From assembly GCF_022024275.1 (NCBI RefSeq), contig NZ_CP091804.1, positions 3,366,501 through 3,430,500 on the forward strand: a DNA stretch of 64,000 bases, read 5' to 3'. The notes under the pieces were generated by a model, which searched no databases, had not been told where the DNA came from, and saw nothing but the letters and a program-made list of their open reading frames with translations. The stretch is from Sphingopyxis sp. BSN-002. GTDB taxonomy: Bacteria > Pseudomonadota > Alphaproteobacteria > Sphingomonadales > Sphingomonadaceae. Below are positions 7,997 to 15,514 of the stretch, in pieces. Positions within the stretch are counted from its first letter, which is position 1, and each line of letters begins with the position of its first letter. The position numbers and the translations under genes are program-made.

Positions 7997-8640
7997 TCGC
8001 GCAGGCCGCGGAGCGCCGCGCCCGCGGCGAACGGCCCGATTACGGTGAGAAGCAGGCTCGACGCCGCCAGCAGCTTCAATGCACCGCGCCCCGATGGATC
8101 GAGCATCCCGGCGCCGAAGATCAGCATCGGCACCGCGAGCGGCAGGATCAGCAGTCCCCCGATTGCGCTGCCGCCCTTGTGGTTCGCGGTCAGCGCGGCG
8201 CTCAGCACGGCGAGCGAGGCCAGCGCCGGAATCGCGATGGCGATGCCCGTCGCCAGCAGCTCGACGCGCCCGCCGTCCTGCGCGAGCAACGCCGACGCGG
8301 GCAAGAGGGCGATCAGCAGAGGCAGCCCGAATCCAATGGCATGTGCGCCGATCTTCACAGCCGCGATCACTTCGTCGGCAAAACCGCGCACCGCGAGCTG
8401 GTCGAGCACCCCTGCATCCTTGTCGGGCTTCACCAGCCGGTCGATCGGCAGCAGGGCCGCGAGCAGCGCCGCGACCCAGACCATCCCGCCGCCGGCACGG
8501 CGCAGCAGCGGCGCATCGGGTCCGACCGCGAAGGGAAAGGCGGTCGCGACGAGCAGGAAGAAGAGCACCGGCAGCCACAGTGCCCCGCTGCCCCATGCGC
8601 GGCGAAGGTCGCGCCAGAACAGGGCGATCAGCGCGGTCAT
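7993..8640 (-). CDS. ccmB: heme exporter protein CcmB
   Basis: A 215-residue inner membrane protein with six hydrophobic spans, starting MTALIALFWRDLRRAW; conserved features are RLVKPDKDAGVLDQL (about 68-82) and LPLAVPMLIFG (about 166-176). CcmB is the membrane subunit of the CcmAB ABC complex, which with CcmC/CcmD releases holo-CcmE during c-type cytochrome maturation. It overlaps ccmA by 4 nt. The remaining ccm genes (C, D, E, F, G, H) are not in this window. Confidence 0.9.
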   Translation of the reverse strand: MTALIALFWRDLRRAWGSGALWLPVLFFLLVATAFPFAVGPDAPLLRRAGGGMVWVAALLAALLPIDRLVKPDKDAGVLDQLAVRGFADEVIAAVKIGAHAIGFGLPLLIALLPASALLAQDGGRVELLATGIAIAIPALASLAVLSAALTANHKGGSAIGGLLILPLAVPMLIFGAGMLDPSGRGALKLLAASSLLLTVIGPFAAGAALRGLRE

Positions 8641-9221
8641 GCCAGCGCCCCCATATCGAGCTCGGCCAGATCGGGAATCCCGAGCGCGAAATGCGATGCC
8701 AGCAGCACTGCGCCGCCGTTCGCGCGGTGCTTCGCGATTCCCGCGACCAGCCGCGCCTGTGCTGCATCGTCCATGCCGTTCGCGGGCTCGTCGAGCAGCC
8801 AGATCGGCGCGCCGCTCGCGATCACGCGCACCATCGCGGCGCGCTTGCGCTGGCCGGTCGAGAGCATCGAGACGGGCACTTCGGCGAGGCTGCCCAGCGC
8901 CATCTCGTCCATCGCGCGGTCGACCGCGTGCCCGTCGACCGTATCGACGCGCGCCCAGAAATCGAGGGCACGGCGCAGCGGCACTTCGGCGTCGAGCGCG
9001 GCGGCCTCGTCGATCAGCGCGACGCGCTCGCGGCGTTCGACCGTCCCTGCGGCGGGTCGCAGAAGCCCCGCGGCGAGGCGGATCAGGCTCGACTTGCCCG
9101 CGCCGTTCGGCCCGCGCAGCCACAGCGCATCGCCGCGGTTCAGGGTCAGCGACAGCCGCTCGAACAGCAGGCGGTCGCCGCGGATGCACGCCACGCTGTC
9201 GAGCCGCAGCAGCCCGGTCAC
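8637..9221 (-). CDS. ccmA: heme ABC exporter ATP-binding protein CcmA
   Basis: A 194-residue ABC ATPase read from a GTG at 9221, which overlaps the upstream gene's TGA. Walker A is GPNGAGKSS (37-45), the signature is MLSTGQRKRAAM (about 119-130), and Walker B is WLLDEPANGMD (about 141-151). The short length and the variant signature STGQ fit CcmA. It energises heme handling during cytochrome c biogenesis, on the cytoplasmic face. Upstream in-frame ATGs exist but lie inside the metallopeptidase gene and add no conserved sequence. Confidence 0.9.
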   Translation of the reverse strand: MTGLLRLDSVACIRGDRLLFERLSLTLNRGDALWLRGPNGAGKSSLIRLAAGLLRPAAGTVERRERVALIDEAAALDAEVPLRRALDFWARVDTVDGHAVDRAMDEMALGSLAEVPVSMLSTGQRKRAAMVRVIASGAPIWLLDEPANGMDDAAQARLVAGIAKHRANGGAVLLASHFALGIPDLAELDMGALA

Positions 9222-9646
9222 GCCATATCTTCCAGAGCGTGCATGTCGTCGTCGCTGAAACCGAAATGATGGCCGATCTCGTGGATCAGGACATGGCGTA
9301 CCAGCCAGTCGAGCCGCTCGCCCCCTTCGATCCATTCGACCAGGATCGGGATGCGATACAGCGTCACGCGGTCGGGCATGCCGCCGCTCTGGTCGATGCT
9401 GCGCTCGGTCAGGGGGCGGCCCTCATAGAGCCCTGTCAGATCATAGGGATGCTCGATGTCGAGCGATTTCAGCGTCTCGTCGTCGGCGAATTCCTCGATC
9501 TCGATCACGACGTCCTGAATATGCGGCTTGAACACATCGGGCAATTGCGCGAGCGCGGCTTCGGCCATCGCGAACAGCGCCTCGGCGTCCGGGGCGCCGC
9601 CGGTCCATCCGGCGGGCAGTGCGGTCAGGGCGGTCTTGTCGGTCAT
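9218..9646 (-). CDS. metallopeptidase family protein (Zincin-1 type)
   Basis: A 142-residue acidic protein carrying a zincin motif near its C-terminus: HEIGHHFGFSDDDMHALE (122-139), with His122, Glu123 and His126 as the HExxH core and a downstream Asp as possible third ligand. This small family is widespread in proteobacteria and its substrate is unknown. It is the first gene of a tightly overlapping minus-strand chain with ccmA, ccmB and the VOC gene (GTGA overlap with ccmA), so it is probably co-expressed with heme export. Confidence 0.85.
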   Translation of the reverse strand: MTDKTALTALPAGWTGGAPDAEALFAMAEAALAQLPDVFKPHIQDVVIEIEEFADDETLKSLDIEHPYDLTGLYEGRPLTERSIDQSGGMPDRVTLYRIPILVEWIEGGERLDWLVRHVLIHEIGHHFGFSDDDMHALEDMA

Positions 9647-9697
9647 TGCGCCCTTCCTTATGGCGGGGGACACAGCTTGGCCAGCGGGAGATAGAAG

Positions 9698-9985
9698 ATG
9701 GTCCAGAAACTCGACGATGCGCAGCGCGCCGCGCTGTTCGCACGCTTTCCCGACTGGACGCACGAGCCGACCCGCGACGGCATCACGCGGCAGTTCAAGT
9801 TCGACGATTTCGCACAGGCCTTTGGCTTCATGGCGAGCGTCGCGATCATTGCAGAGAAGATGGATCATCATCCCGAATGGTCGAACGTCTATAACAAGGT
9901 CGACATATTGCTGACGACGCATGATGCCGATGGCCTGTCCGGGCGCGACGTCGCGCTGGCAGAGGCGATCGAGGCTTTGCTCTGA
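9698..9985 (+). CDS. phhB: 4a-hydroxytetrahydrobiopterin dehydratase
   Basis: A 95-residue PCD/DCoH protein. [14 protein letters not shown] (about 55-68) carries the active-site His57-His58-Pro with the following Trp, and [16 protein letters not shown] is the conserved N-terminal strand-helix. It dehydrates 4a-hydroxytetrahydropterin formed by aromatic amino acid hydroxylases; a phenylalanine hydroxylase gene is not visible here. It is divergent from the metallopeptidase gene (51 bp between starts) and 7 nt ahead of the DUF1275 gene. Confidence 0.93.
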   Translation: MVQKLDDAQRAALFARFPDWTHEPTRDGITRQFKFDDFAQAFGFMASVAIIAEKMDHHPEWSNVYNKVDILLTTHDADGLSGRDVALAEAIEALL

Positions 9986-9992
9986 TCCGCCG

Positions 9993-10634
9993 ATGATCCG
10001 CTTCGACCGGTCCCGTCAGTTGCTTGCCGTCGGGGTGGCGATCCTCGCCGGTTTTGTCGACGCGATCGGCTTTGTCGAATCGGGCGGCTTCTTCGTCTCG
10101 TTCATGACGGGAAATTCGACACGGTTCGCGGTCGGCGCCGCAGAATGGCAGGCGGCGGCGCTGATTGCCGGCGGCATCATCACGCTGTTCCTGACCGGTG
10201 TCGTGACCGGCTCACTCCTCGCCGCACGGGCGGGGGCGGCGCGGGCACCCGCCGTGCTTTCAGGCACCACATTGTTGCTTGCCGCCGCTGCGGCATTGCG
10301 GTTCGAGGTTGGCCAGTGGCCGGCAATCGCTTGCCTTGCCTTTGCGATGGGGCTGGTAAATGCGGCGCTGGAGGGGAAGGATGGCACCGTCGTCGGCGTC
10401 ACCTATATGACCGGGACGCTCGTGCAGATGGGGCAAAAAATCGCCAACAGGCTGCGCGGCGAGGGTGACGGGCACTGGTTCCACCATTTCGGACTTTGGC
10501 TTTCGCTGGTCGGCGGTGCGATCGTCGGAGCGCGGACGATCCTTTCGTCGGTGCCGGCGGCATACGGCCTTGCGCTCCTGCTGGCTGCGGCGCTGATGCT
10601 TCGCGCATGGTGGCTGCCCCGCCGGACCGCATAA
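9993..10634 (+). CDS. DUF1275 family membrane protein (YoaK type)
   Basis: A 213-residue inner membrane protein with about six helices. The N-terminal AGFVDAIGFVESGGFFVSFMTGNST (about 19-43) is the DUF1275 hallmark, and a second repeat-like VTYMTGTLVQMG occurs near residue 135. Function unknown; sometimes described as a permease. The start at 9993 follows the phhB stop by 7 nt, so the two are probably co-transcribed. Confidence 0.85.
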   Translation: MIRFDRSRQLLAVGVAILAGFVDAIGFVESGGFFVSFMTGNSTRFAVGAAEWQAAALIAGGIITLFLTGVVTGSLLAARAGAARAPAVLSGTTLLLAAAAALRFEVGQWPAIACLAFAMGLVNAALEGKDGTVVGVTYMTGTLVQMGQKIANRLRGEGDGHWFHHFGLWLSLVGGAIVGARTILSSVPAAYGLALLLAAALMLRAWWLPRRTA

Positions 10635-10703
10635 GCCATATCTTGCCTTCCCCGCGTGCCGGTTCCACAAGGGCGCAACAAAGTAACAAGGGGGATCGTC
10701 CAC

Positions 10704-12107
10704 ATGTCCGACAGCCTGCTGCGCCGCAAATCCATTGTTCCGGAGCAACAGGAAGGGCACGGGCTCGCCCGGACGCTGAGCTGGCCGCATCTGATCGCGC
10801 TTGGTGTCGGGGCGATCGTCGGGACCGGCATCCTCACGCTCATCGGCGTCGGTGCCGACAAGGCAGGGCCTGCGGTCATCGTCTCTTTCGCTGTCGCCGG
10901 TCTGATCTGCGCGTGCGCGGCGCTCGCCTATGCCGAGATGGCGACGATGATCCCCGCCTCGGGCAGCGCCTATACCTACAGCTACGTCGTGATCGGCGAA
11001 CTGATCGCGTGGATCGTCGGCTGGAGCCTGATCCTCGAATATTCGCTCGTGGTCAGCGCGGTCGCGGTCGGCTGGTCGGGCTATGCGGCGCCGCTGCTGC
11101 ACGCATGGGCGAGTGTGCCGATGAGCCTGATGCAAGGGCCGGAACTCGGCGGTATCGTCAATCTGCCGGCCATCGCGATCATCGCGATCGTGGCCGGAAT
11201 GCTGCTCTACGGCACGCGCGAAAGCGCGACGGTCAACGCAATCCTCGTGATCGTGAAGATCATCGCGCTGGCGGTGTTCGTCGCTGTCGCGCTGCCGGCG
11301 TTCGACGCGGCGAACCTCGAACCTTTCAGCCCCTTCGGCTTTACCAAGCATGTCGGCCCCGATGGCGTCGAGCGCGGGATCATGGCGGCGGCGGCGATCA
11401 TCTTCTTTGCCTTCTACGGCTTTGACGCGATCGCGACCGCCGCCGAGGAGGCGAAGAATCCCGACCGCGATCTCAAGATCGGGATCGTCGGATCGATGTT
11501 CGCGTGCGTCGCCATCTATATTCTCGTTGCGGTCGCGGCGGTCGGCGCGATTTCATACAGCAAATTCGCGAACAGCCCCGAGCCGCTGGCGCTGATCCTG
11601 CGCGAGCTGGGCCAGCCGGGCGCCGCGAAATATCTCGCACTTTCGGCGGTGATCGCGCTGCCGACGGTGATCCTGGCCTTCTTCTTCGGGCAGAGCCGCA
11701 TCTTCTTCACCATGGCGCGCGACGGGCTGCTCCCCAAGAGCCTCGCCAAGCTGTCGTCGCGTGGCACCCCGGTCCGTATCACCATCTTCACCGCGATCGT
11801 CGTCGCGATACTCGCGGGCTTCATTCCGCTCGACGAGTTGGCGGCGCTGGCGAATGCGGGCACGCTCGCGGCCTTCACGGCGGTGTCGGTGTGCATGCTC
11901 ATCATGCGTCGCCGTGCGCCCGATGCGCCGCGCACGTTCCGCACGCCGATGCCGTGGGTGGTCGGCGGCATTGCGGTGCTCGGGTGCATCTATCTGTTCC
12001 TCAGCCTGCCGGCGAAGACACAGCTGTGGTTCGGGATCTGGAATGTTGCGGGGCTTGCGGTCTATTTCCTCTACGCCCGTAACAAGGCGGTTGCGGCGGG
12101 CGCGTAA
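10704..12107 (+). CDS. APC family amino acid permease (cationic amino acid transporter-like)
   Basis: A 467-residue polytopic permease with about 12 helices. Near the N-terminus, VGAIVGTGILTLIGVGADKAGPAVIVSF is the broken helix 1 substrate/ion site of the APC fold; helix 6 carries FFAFYGFDAIATAAEEAKNPDRD, typical of the CAT (YfnA/CAT) subfamily. It likely imports amino acids by proton symport. The start at 10704 is preferred because AAGGGGG lies 8-13 nt upstream and the MSDSLLRRKSI tail is cytoplasmic and basic. A terminator follows immediately. Confidence 0.9.
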   Translation: MSDSLLRRKSIVPEQQEGHGLARTLSWPHLIALGVGAIVGTGILTLIGVGADKAGPAVIVSFAVAGLICACAALAYAEMATMIPASGSAYTYSYVVIGELIAWIVGWSLILEYSLVVSAVAVGWSGYAAPLLHAWASVPMSLMQGPELGGIVNLPAIAIIAIVAGMLLYGTRESATVNAILVIVKIIALAVFVAVALPAFDAANLEPFSPFGFTKHVGPDGVERGIMAAAAIIFFAFYGFDAIATAAEEAKNPDRDLKIGIVGSMFACVAIYILVAVAAVGAISYSKFANSPEPLALILRELGQPGAAKYLALSAVIALPTVILAFFFGQSRIFFTMARDGLLPKSLAKLSSRGTPVRITIFTAIVVAILAGFIPLDELAALANAGTLAAFTAVSVCMLIMRRRAPDAPRTFRTPMPWVVGGIAVLGCIYLFLSLPAKTQLWFGIWNVAGLAVYFLYARNKAVAAGA

Positions 12108-12112
12108 GGCAT

Positions 12113-12157
12113 AAAAAACCCCGCTCCGACCGGGGATGCGGAGCGGGGTCAGTCTTT
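12113..12157. terminator. bidirectional Rho-independent terminator
   Basis: A 10-bp perfect stem CCCCGCTCCG (12119-12128)/CGGAGCGGGG (12139-12148) is flanked by an A run on the left and CAGTCTTTT on the right. It therefore serves both the plus-strand permease and the convergent minus-strand XRE gene. Confidence 0.85.
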
Positions 12158-12170
12158 TGCCGCGCTGTCT

Positions 12171-12380
12171 TCAGCTGTCGGCTTCGAACGCCAGCAAGTC
12201 GCCGGGCTGGCAATCGAGTTCGGTGCAGATCGCCTCGAGCGTCGAAAAGCGCATCGCCTTGGCCTTGCCGGTCTTGAGGATCGACAGGTTGGCGAGGGTG
12301 ATGCCGATGCGGTCGGACAGGTCGGTCAGCGTCATCCGCTTCGCGTGAAGCAGGTCATCGAGTTTCACGACGATCGCCAT
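12171..12380 (-). CDS. small XRE/Cro-CI type transcriptional regulator (YozG-like)
   Basis: A 69-residue single-domain helix-turn-helix protein: MAIVVKLDDLLHAKRMTLTDLSDRIGITLANLSILKTGKAKAM holds the HTH, and FSTLEAICTELDCQPGDLL the C-terminal helices typical of the HTH_26/YozG group. The ATG overlaps the DUF2975 stop by one base (TGATG). Four copies of ATCG-N5-CGAT lie upstream of the pair. The obvious inference is that this protein autoregulates the operon through them. Confidence 0.88.
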   Translation of the reverse strand: MAIVVKLDDLLHAKRMTLTDLSDRIGITLANLSILKTGKAKAMRFSTLEAICTELDCQPGDLLAFEADS

Positions 12381-12904
12381 CAGACGGTCCCTTCCAGCTC
12401 GTCGCGCATCGCCGCGCCGCGTTCGAACACGGCGGCAAGGACGAAGGCGAGCAGGATCGCGAGGATGCCCTCCAGATCGAGCCCGCCCATATTGGCGAAC
12501 TCGCTCGTCGACACCGCGATACGGCTCGCGACCCACCCCAGCGGAAAGGCCAGCATCTGCGTCACGACCAATGCCCAGCCGATCCCGCGCAGGCGCGCGG
12601 CGTTTGCGGGGATGAAGGGATCGTTGGTCGCGCTTTTGACCAGCGCCTGCAACTGGCGCAGCACATAGACGGCGACCGCAAGGATCGCGGCAAGGATGCC
12701 GAGCAGCGCAAACAGCTGCGGACGCATGGCGTCGGCATCGATGAACACCTTGCTGTTCTTTGCCTCCACCGCAATGTCGGGCCACATGGCGACCAGCGCG
12801 CCGCCCGAGGCGATGACGAACAGAAACGCCGCTGCGACCAGCGCCAGCATCAGCCAGAGCAGGCCGCGGGTCGCGCGCAGCAGAGTCGAATGATCGGTAG
12901 GCAT
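12380..12904 (-). CDS. DUF2975 domain-containing membrane protein
   Basis: A 174-residue protein with four predicted helices (about 12-35, 63-85, 107-128, 142-162) and a conserved loop ATNDPFIPANAARLRGIGW between helices 2 and 3, characteristic of DUF2975. These proteins are commonly paired with a YozG-like regulator, as here. Function unknown; probably a membrane sensor or stress protein whose level the XRE partner controls. One operator copy sits directly on its ribosome binding region. Confidence 0.85.
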   Translation of the reverse strand: MPTDHSTLLRATRGLLWLMLALVAAAFLFVIASGGALVAMWPDIAVEAKNSKVFIDADAMRPQLFALLGILAAILAVAVYVLRQLQALVKSATNDPFIPANAARLRGIGWALVVTQMLAFPLGWVASRIAVSTSEFANMGGLDLEGILAILLAFVLAAVFERGAAMRDELEGTV

Positions 12905-12986
12905 ATCGTTCTCCGATGGTTTGCTTATCGAAGAACGATATATTTTGAGTCGACCTTATCGTCAATCGATAATATCGAAAAACGAT
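12905..12986. promoter_or_regulatory. array of four ATCG-N5-CGAT operator sites
   Basis: Four dyads with identical architecture, ATCG, five bases, CGAT, lie at 12905-12917, 12927-12939, 12958-12970 and 12974-12986, immediately upstream of the DUF2975-XRE operon. Several extend to TATCG/CGATA. The intervening sequence is AT-rich, as expected for a promoter. They are probably bound by the small XRE regulator of the same operon. Confidence 0.75.
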
Positions 12987-12994
12987 AACTCTTT

Positions 12995-13096
12995 CGTCAT
13001 CCCGGCGAAGGGCGTTCAGAGGCACGCGACTCTGAACACGATCTCGCCGGTGCATCGATGTCCGGCGGAGAGATTCCGGCCTCCGCCGGAATGACG
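12995..13096. repeat. inverted pair of REP-like palindromes
   Basis: CGTCATCCCGGCGAAG (12995-13010) faces the inverted copy TTCCGGCCTCCGCCGGAATG followed by ACG (13074-13096), separated by about 60 bp that itself contains a CGCCGG/CCGGCG hairpin. The head-to-head arrangement resembles REP doublets. The core matches the repeats at 4605, 41230 and 46167. Confidence 0.5.
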
Positions 13097-13121
13097 ATGC
13101 CTGTCGGGGCTGGCTGGCCGC

Positions 13122-13439
13122 TCAGGCCACCGCCCAGTCAAACCCCAGCGAGGCCTCGCGAAACGCGAAGCGATCGAGGTGACGGGCGACGACGCCCTTC
13201 ATCGCCTCGACATGCTCGTCGCTGCTCGCGTCGATGCGCACCGACAGTGCGCCGGCTCCCGCATCGAAGGTGACCAGCGCGTCGCCCGCCCAACTCGCGC
13301 CGCGCGCATCCCTGGGGAAGGTCACGGTGCCATGTTCCGGGGTGAATTCGACGGCGAGATTGTGCTGCCAGTGCTTGCACAGCTGCTGCAGATATTTGCT
13401 CGCGTGCGCGGTGGGGACGTTGGCGACGACACTAACCAT
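13122..13439 (-). CDS. DUF2218 domain-containing protein
   Basis: A 105-residue protein: VSVVANVPTAHASKYLQQLCKHWQHNL at the N-terminus (conserved Ser-Lys-Tyr-Leu-x2-Leu-x-Lys-His-Trp), then FTPEHGTVTFPRD and a C-terminal HLDRFAFREASLGFDW. DUF2218 is a small fold of unknown function, often next to PadR regulators or siderophore/metal genes. The start overlaps the PadR stop (GTGATG: a GTG at 13442 or this ATG), so it is translationally coupled to the regulator and may be its target or partner. Confidence 0.85.
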   Translation of the reverse strand: MVSVVANVPTAHASKYLQQLCKHWQHNLAVEFTPEHGTVTFPRDARGASWAGDALVTFDAGAGALSVRIDASSDEHVEAMKGVVARHLDRFAFREASLGFDWAVA

Positions 13440-14056
13440 CACAGCCGCTCGATCTTCTGCGCCGCCTCGTCGATCAGCGCGACGACCTTGTGCAGCGTCG
13501 CCTCGTCGAGGTCGCGGTCGCCGAGCCGGTTCATCAGCACGGCCTTGAGATTGCCCATCGCGCGGCGGACCGACGCGCTGTCGGTGCGCTGGAGCTCCTC
13601 GCCGACTTCGGTCAGGCGCGCAATCAACGCATCGATAGCGTCCTTGTTCGCGTCGAGTTCGGTCTGGCCAGCTGCGGTGATCGCGAAGAGCTTCTTCGCG
13701 CCGTCGCTGTCGGCCGCTTCGATCAGCCCCATGTCGCCCAGCAGGGTGAGGGTGGGGTAGATCACGCCCGGGCTCGGCGCATAGGCGCCGCCGGTCAGCT
13801 CTTCGATCTGGCGGATCAGGTCGTAGCCGTGGCGCGGCTCGTCGGCGATCAGCTTGAGCAGCACGAGCCGCAGCTCGCCGCTGTCGAACATCCGCCGGCG
13901 GCGGCCGTGTCCGTCGTCGTCACGTCCGTGGCGCCCACCGAAGCCGCGCCCGAAACCGCGTCCGTGACCGAAGCCACCGTGGCGCATCGCTTCGCGCATC
14001 ATATGGCGCATGGCGTGGCGTTCGCCGCAGCCATGCCGGTTCATTCCATGTCGCAT
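13439..14056 (-). CDS. PadR family transcriptional regulator with His/Arg/Gly-rich N-terminus
   Basis: A 205-residue protein. Residues 1 to about 55 are rich in His, Arg and Gly with many Met-Arg-His repeats; about 57 onward is a PadR winged helix beginning FDSGELRLVLLKLIADEPRHGYDLIRQIEE, followed by PSPGVIYPTLTLLGDMGLIE and a long C-terminal helix for dimerisation. The ATG at 14056 is chosen because AAGGAG lies 8 nt upstream; that ribosome site falls inside the alternative start at 14071. The His-rich tail could bind metal, but this is only inference. A palindrome upstream suggests autoregulation. Confidence 0.88.
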   Translation of the reverse strand: MRHGMNRHGCGERHAMRHMMREAMRHGGFGHGRGFGRGFGGRHGRDDDGHGRRRRMFDSGELRLVLLKLIADEPRHGYDLIRQIEELTGGAYAPSPGVIYPTLTLLGDMGLIEAADSDGAKKLFAITAAGQTELDANKDAIDALIARLTEVGEELQRTDSASVRRAMGNLKAVLMNRLGDRDLDEATLHKVVALIDEAAQKIERL

Positions 14057-14088
14057 CTTGTACTCCTTCATGCGATTCGATGCGTCTA

Positions 14089-14100
14089 AGATATATCTTG
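14089..14100. promoter_or_regulatory. palindrome AAGATATATCTT upstream of padR
   Basis: A perfect 12-bp dyad 33 nt upstream of the PadR start in an otherwise GC-rich region. PadR proteins commonly bind short AT-rich palindromes overlapping their own promoter, so this is a plausible autoregulatory operator. Confidence 0.55.
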
Positions 14101-14154
14101 ATGTGTTTTAGGCAAGAGGGTGCGATGATTTTTTTGCGCACCGCTGGAGTCCCG

Positions 14155-14598
14155 TCAGCTTCGCGGTGAGAAAAGGAGGTGGATCAAGGGATAGGGCCGG
14201 CCCTGACCATCGCGGTCCGAGCGGCCGGTGGCGGTGAAGCCCATACGTTCGTAAAAGCCCGCCGCTTGGTCATTCTGCTCGTTCACCTCGGTCGTGATCG
14301 TGCCGTGAAGGCCGATCGCGTGCTCGACGAGCGCCCTGCCGATACCCCGGCCGCGATGGGCGGGGTCGATGAAGAGGGCCTCCATGCTGCTGCCGTCGAG
14401 CAGCATGAAGGCGATCGGGCGATCGTCGGCGTCAACGGCAAGCCATAGCGGTGCTTGCGGCAGAAAGCCTTTTACCTCTTCCTCGATCGCGATCCGGTCT
14501 GCGGGCGTCAGAAAGTCGTGTGTGGCGTCGACTGCGGCGCGCCAGATATCGACGGCGCGGTCGCCGTCGGCGGGCGTGGAGGGGCGTATCCGGATCAT
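14155..14598 (-). CDS. GNAT family N-acetyltransferase (YjaB-like)
   Basis: A 147-residue GNAT whose layout closely follows YjaB: WRAAVDATHDFLTPADR (about 18-34), FLPQAPLWLAVDADDRPIAFMLL, MEALFIDPAHRGRGIGRALVEHA with the acetyl-CoA motif RGRGIG, VNEQNDQAAGFYERMGF, and a C-terminal GRPYPLIHL. It acetylates an unknown amine. MIRIRPS at 14598 is the natural start; a more upstream ATG adds 12 unconserved residues. It is divergent from the rplJ promoter. Confidence 0.9.
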   Translation of the reverse strand: MIRIRPSTPADGDRAVDIWRAAVDATHDFLTPADRIAIEEEVKGFLPQAPLWLAVDADDRPIAFMLLDGSSMEALFIDPAHRGRGIGRALVEHAIGLHGTITTEVNEQNDQAAGFYERMGFTATGRSDRDGQGRPYPLIHLLFSPRS

Positions 14599-14658
14599 GG
14601 ATGCCGCCGTAGGGCTGTCGGTATCGCGCGCCAAGCCTGCTTTTCCGCCGCATGCGGC

Positions 14659-14686
14659 TTGACTCGGCGCGCGTTATCGCTATTAG
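14659..14686 (+). promoter_or_regulatory. sigma70-type promoter for rplJ-rplL
   Basis: TTGACT (14659-14664) and TATTAG (14681-14686) are separated by 16 bp upstream of the rplJ leader. This gives rplJL its own transcription start about 250 nt before the gene, consistent with its separation from rplKA. Confidence 0.65.
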
Positions 14687-14691
14687 CGCGC

Positions 14692-14942
14692 CCGTGTTGT
14701 CCGGGCTCCGGCCTTGGCAATTCCGTCCGAGACAGTTGGTGAAGGGAATTTGCCCTTCTTAATTTCCAACCGAGACGGGGACAGTCTTTTATCGGTCGCC
14801 CGCCTGGCATTCCCGGGTGACGCGGCTTGACCGACCCCATCGGACATCGTTGCGCAAGGGACAGGCGGGATTCATTCCGCATGGCTTTTGCGTGTGTTAG
14901 CGGCCCGGTTGCTTGCAGCCGGGCATGAGTGGAGAAACAGGC
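14692..14942 (+). promoter_or_regulatory. structured rplJ leader (candidate ribosomal L10 leader)
   Basis: About 250 nt between the promoter and rplJ with no open gene. A three-tier stem-loop is visible: CCGTC (14723-14727) with GACGG (14774-14778), an asymmetric internal loop containing CGAGACA/CGA, GTTGG (14735-14739) with CCAAC (14766-14770), then GAAGGG (14741-14746) with CCCTTC (14753-14758). The purine-rich internal loop could be a kink-turn, the usual element of L10-leader RNAs bound by L10(L12)4. A further hairpin, GCCCGG/CCGGGC, sits near 14900-14925 just before the start. Function inferred from position and shape. Confidence 0.6.
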
Positions 14943-15458
14943 ATGGATCGTGCTGAAAAGGCCGAAGCCGTATCCTCGCTGAACGCTACGCTGTCGAATG
15001 CAGCCTCGGTTGTGATTGTTCGCAACCTGGGTCTTACCGTCGCCCAGTCGACGGTGCTTCGCGAGCAGATGCGGAACGCGGGTGCAAGCTTCAAGGTCGC
15101 GAAGAACCGCCTGGCCAAGATCGCGCTCGATGGCACCTCCTACACCGGTATCAGCGATCTGCTGACCGGCCCCACGGCAATCGCCGCTTCGACCGATCCG
15201 GTCGCGGCTGCGAAGATCGCGGTGGAATTTGCCAAGACCAACGACAAGCTTGAAATCGTTGGTGGTGGCATGGGGGATGTGGTCCTCGACGTGGAAGGCG
15301 TGAAGGCGCTTGCATCGCTGCCGTCGCTTGACGAACTGCGTGGCAAGCTTGTCGGCCTGCTCCAGGCTCCGGCCACCAAGGTTGCCCAGATTGCGGCAGC
15401 CCCGGCTGGTCAGCTGGCGCGGGTCTTTGGTGCCTATGGCGCCAAGGAAGCGGCATAA
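14943..15458 (+). CDS. rplJ: 50S ribosomal protein L10
   Basis: A 171-residue L10: [33 protein letters not shown] leads into the conserved [23 protein letters not shown] region (about 38-60), and the C-terminal helix [13 protein letters not shown] is the L7/L12 docking site. It forms the ribosomal stalk base with L11. TGGAGA precedes the ATG at 14943; an upstream in-frame start adds ten unconserved residues. It is co-transcribed with rplL 56 nt downstream but physically separate from rplKA. Confidence 0.97.
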   Translation: MDRAEKAEAVSSLNATLSNAASVVIVRNLGLTVAQSTVLREQMRNAGASFKVAKNRLAKIALDGTSYTGISDLLTGPTAIAASTDPVAAAKIAVEFAKTNDKLEIVGGGMGDVVLDVEGVKALASLPSLDELRGKLVGLLQAPATKVAQIAAAPAGQLARVFGAYGAKEAA

Positions 15459-15514
15459 ACTTTTACCTACCGTAACAATTCACCGGGCTTTCCCGGTTCT
15501 GATGGAGAATGAAA

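Noticed and set aside
7562..9694. Plus-strand open frame of 710 codons opposite the VOC-ccmB-ccmA-peptidase chain
   Set aside because: Low-complexity Arg/Ala/Ser translation opposite four well-supported overlapping genes.
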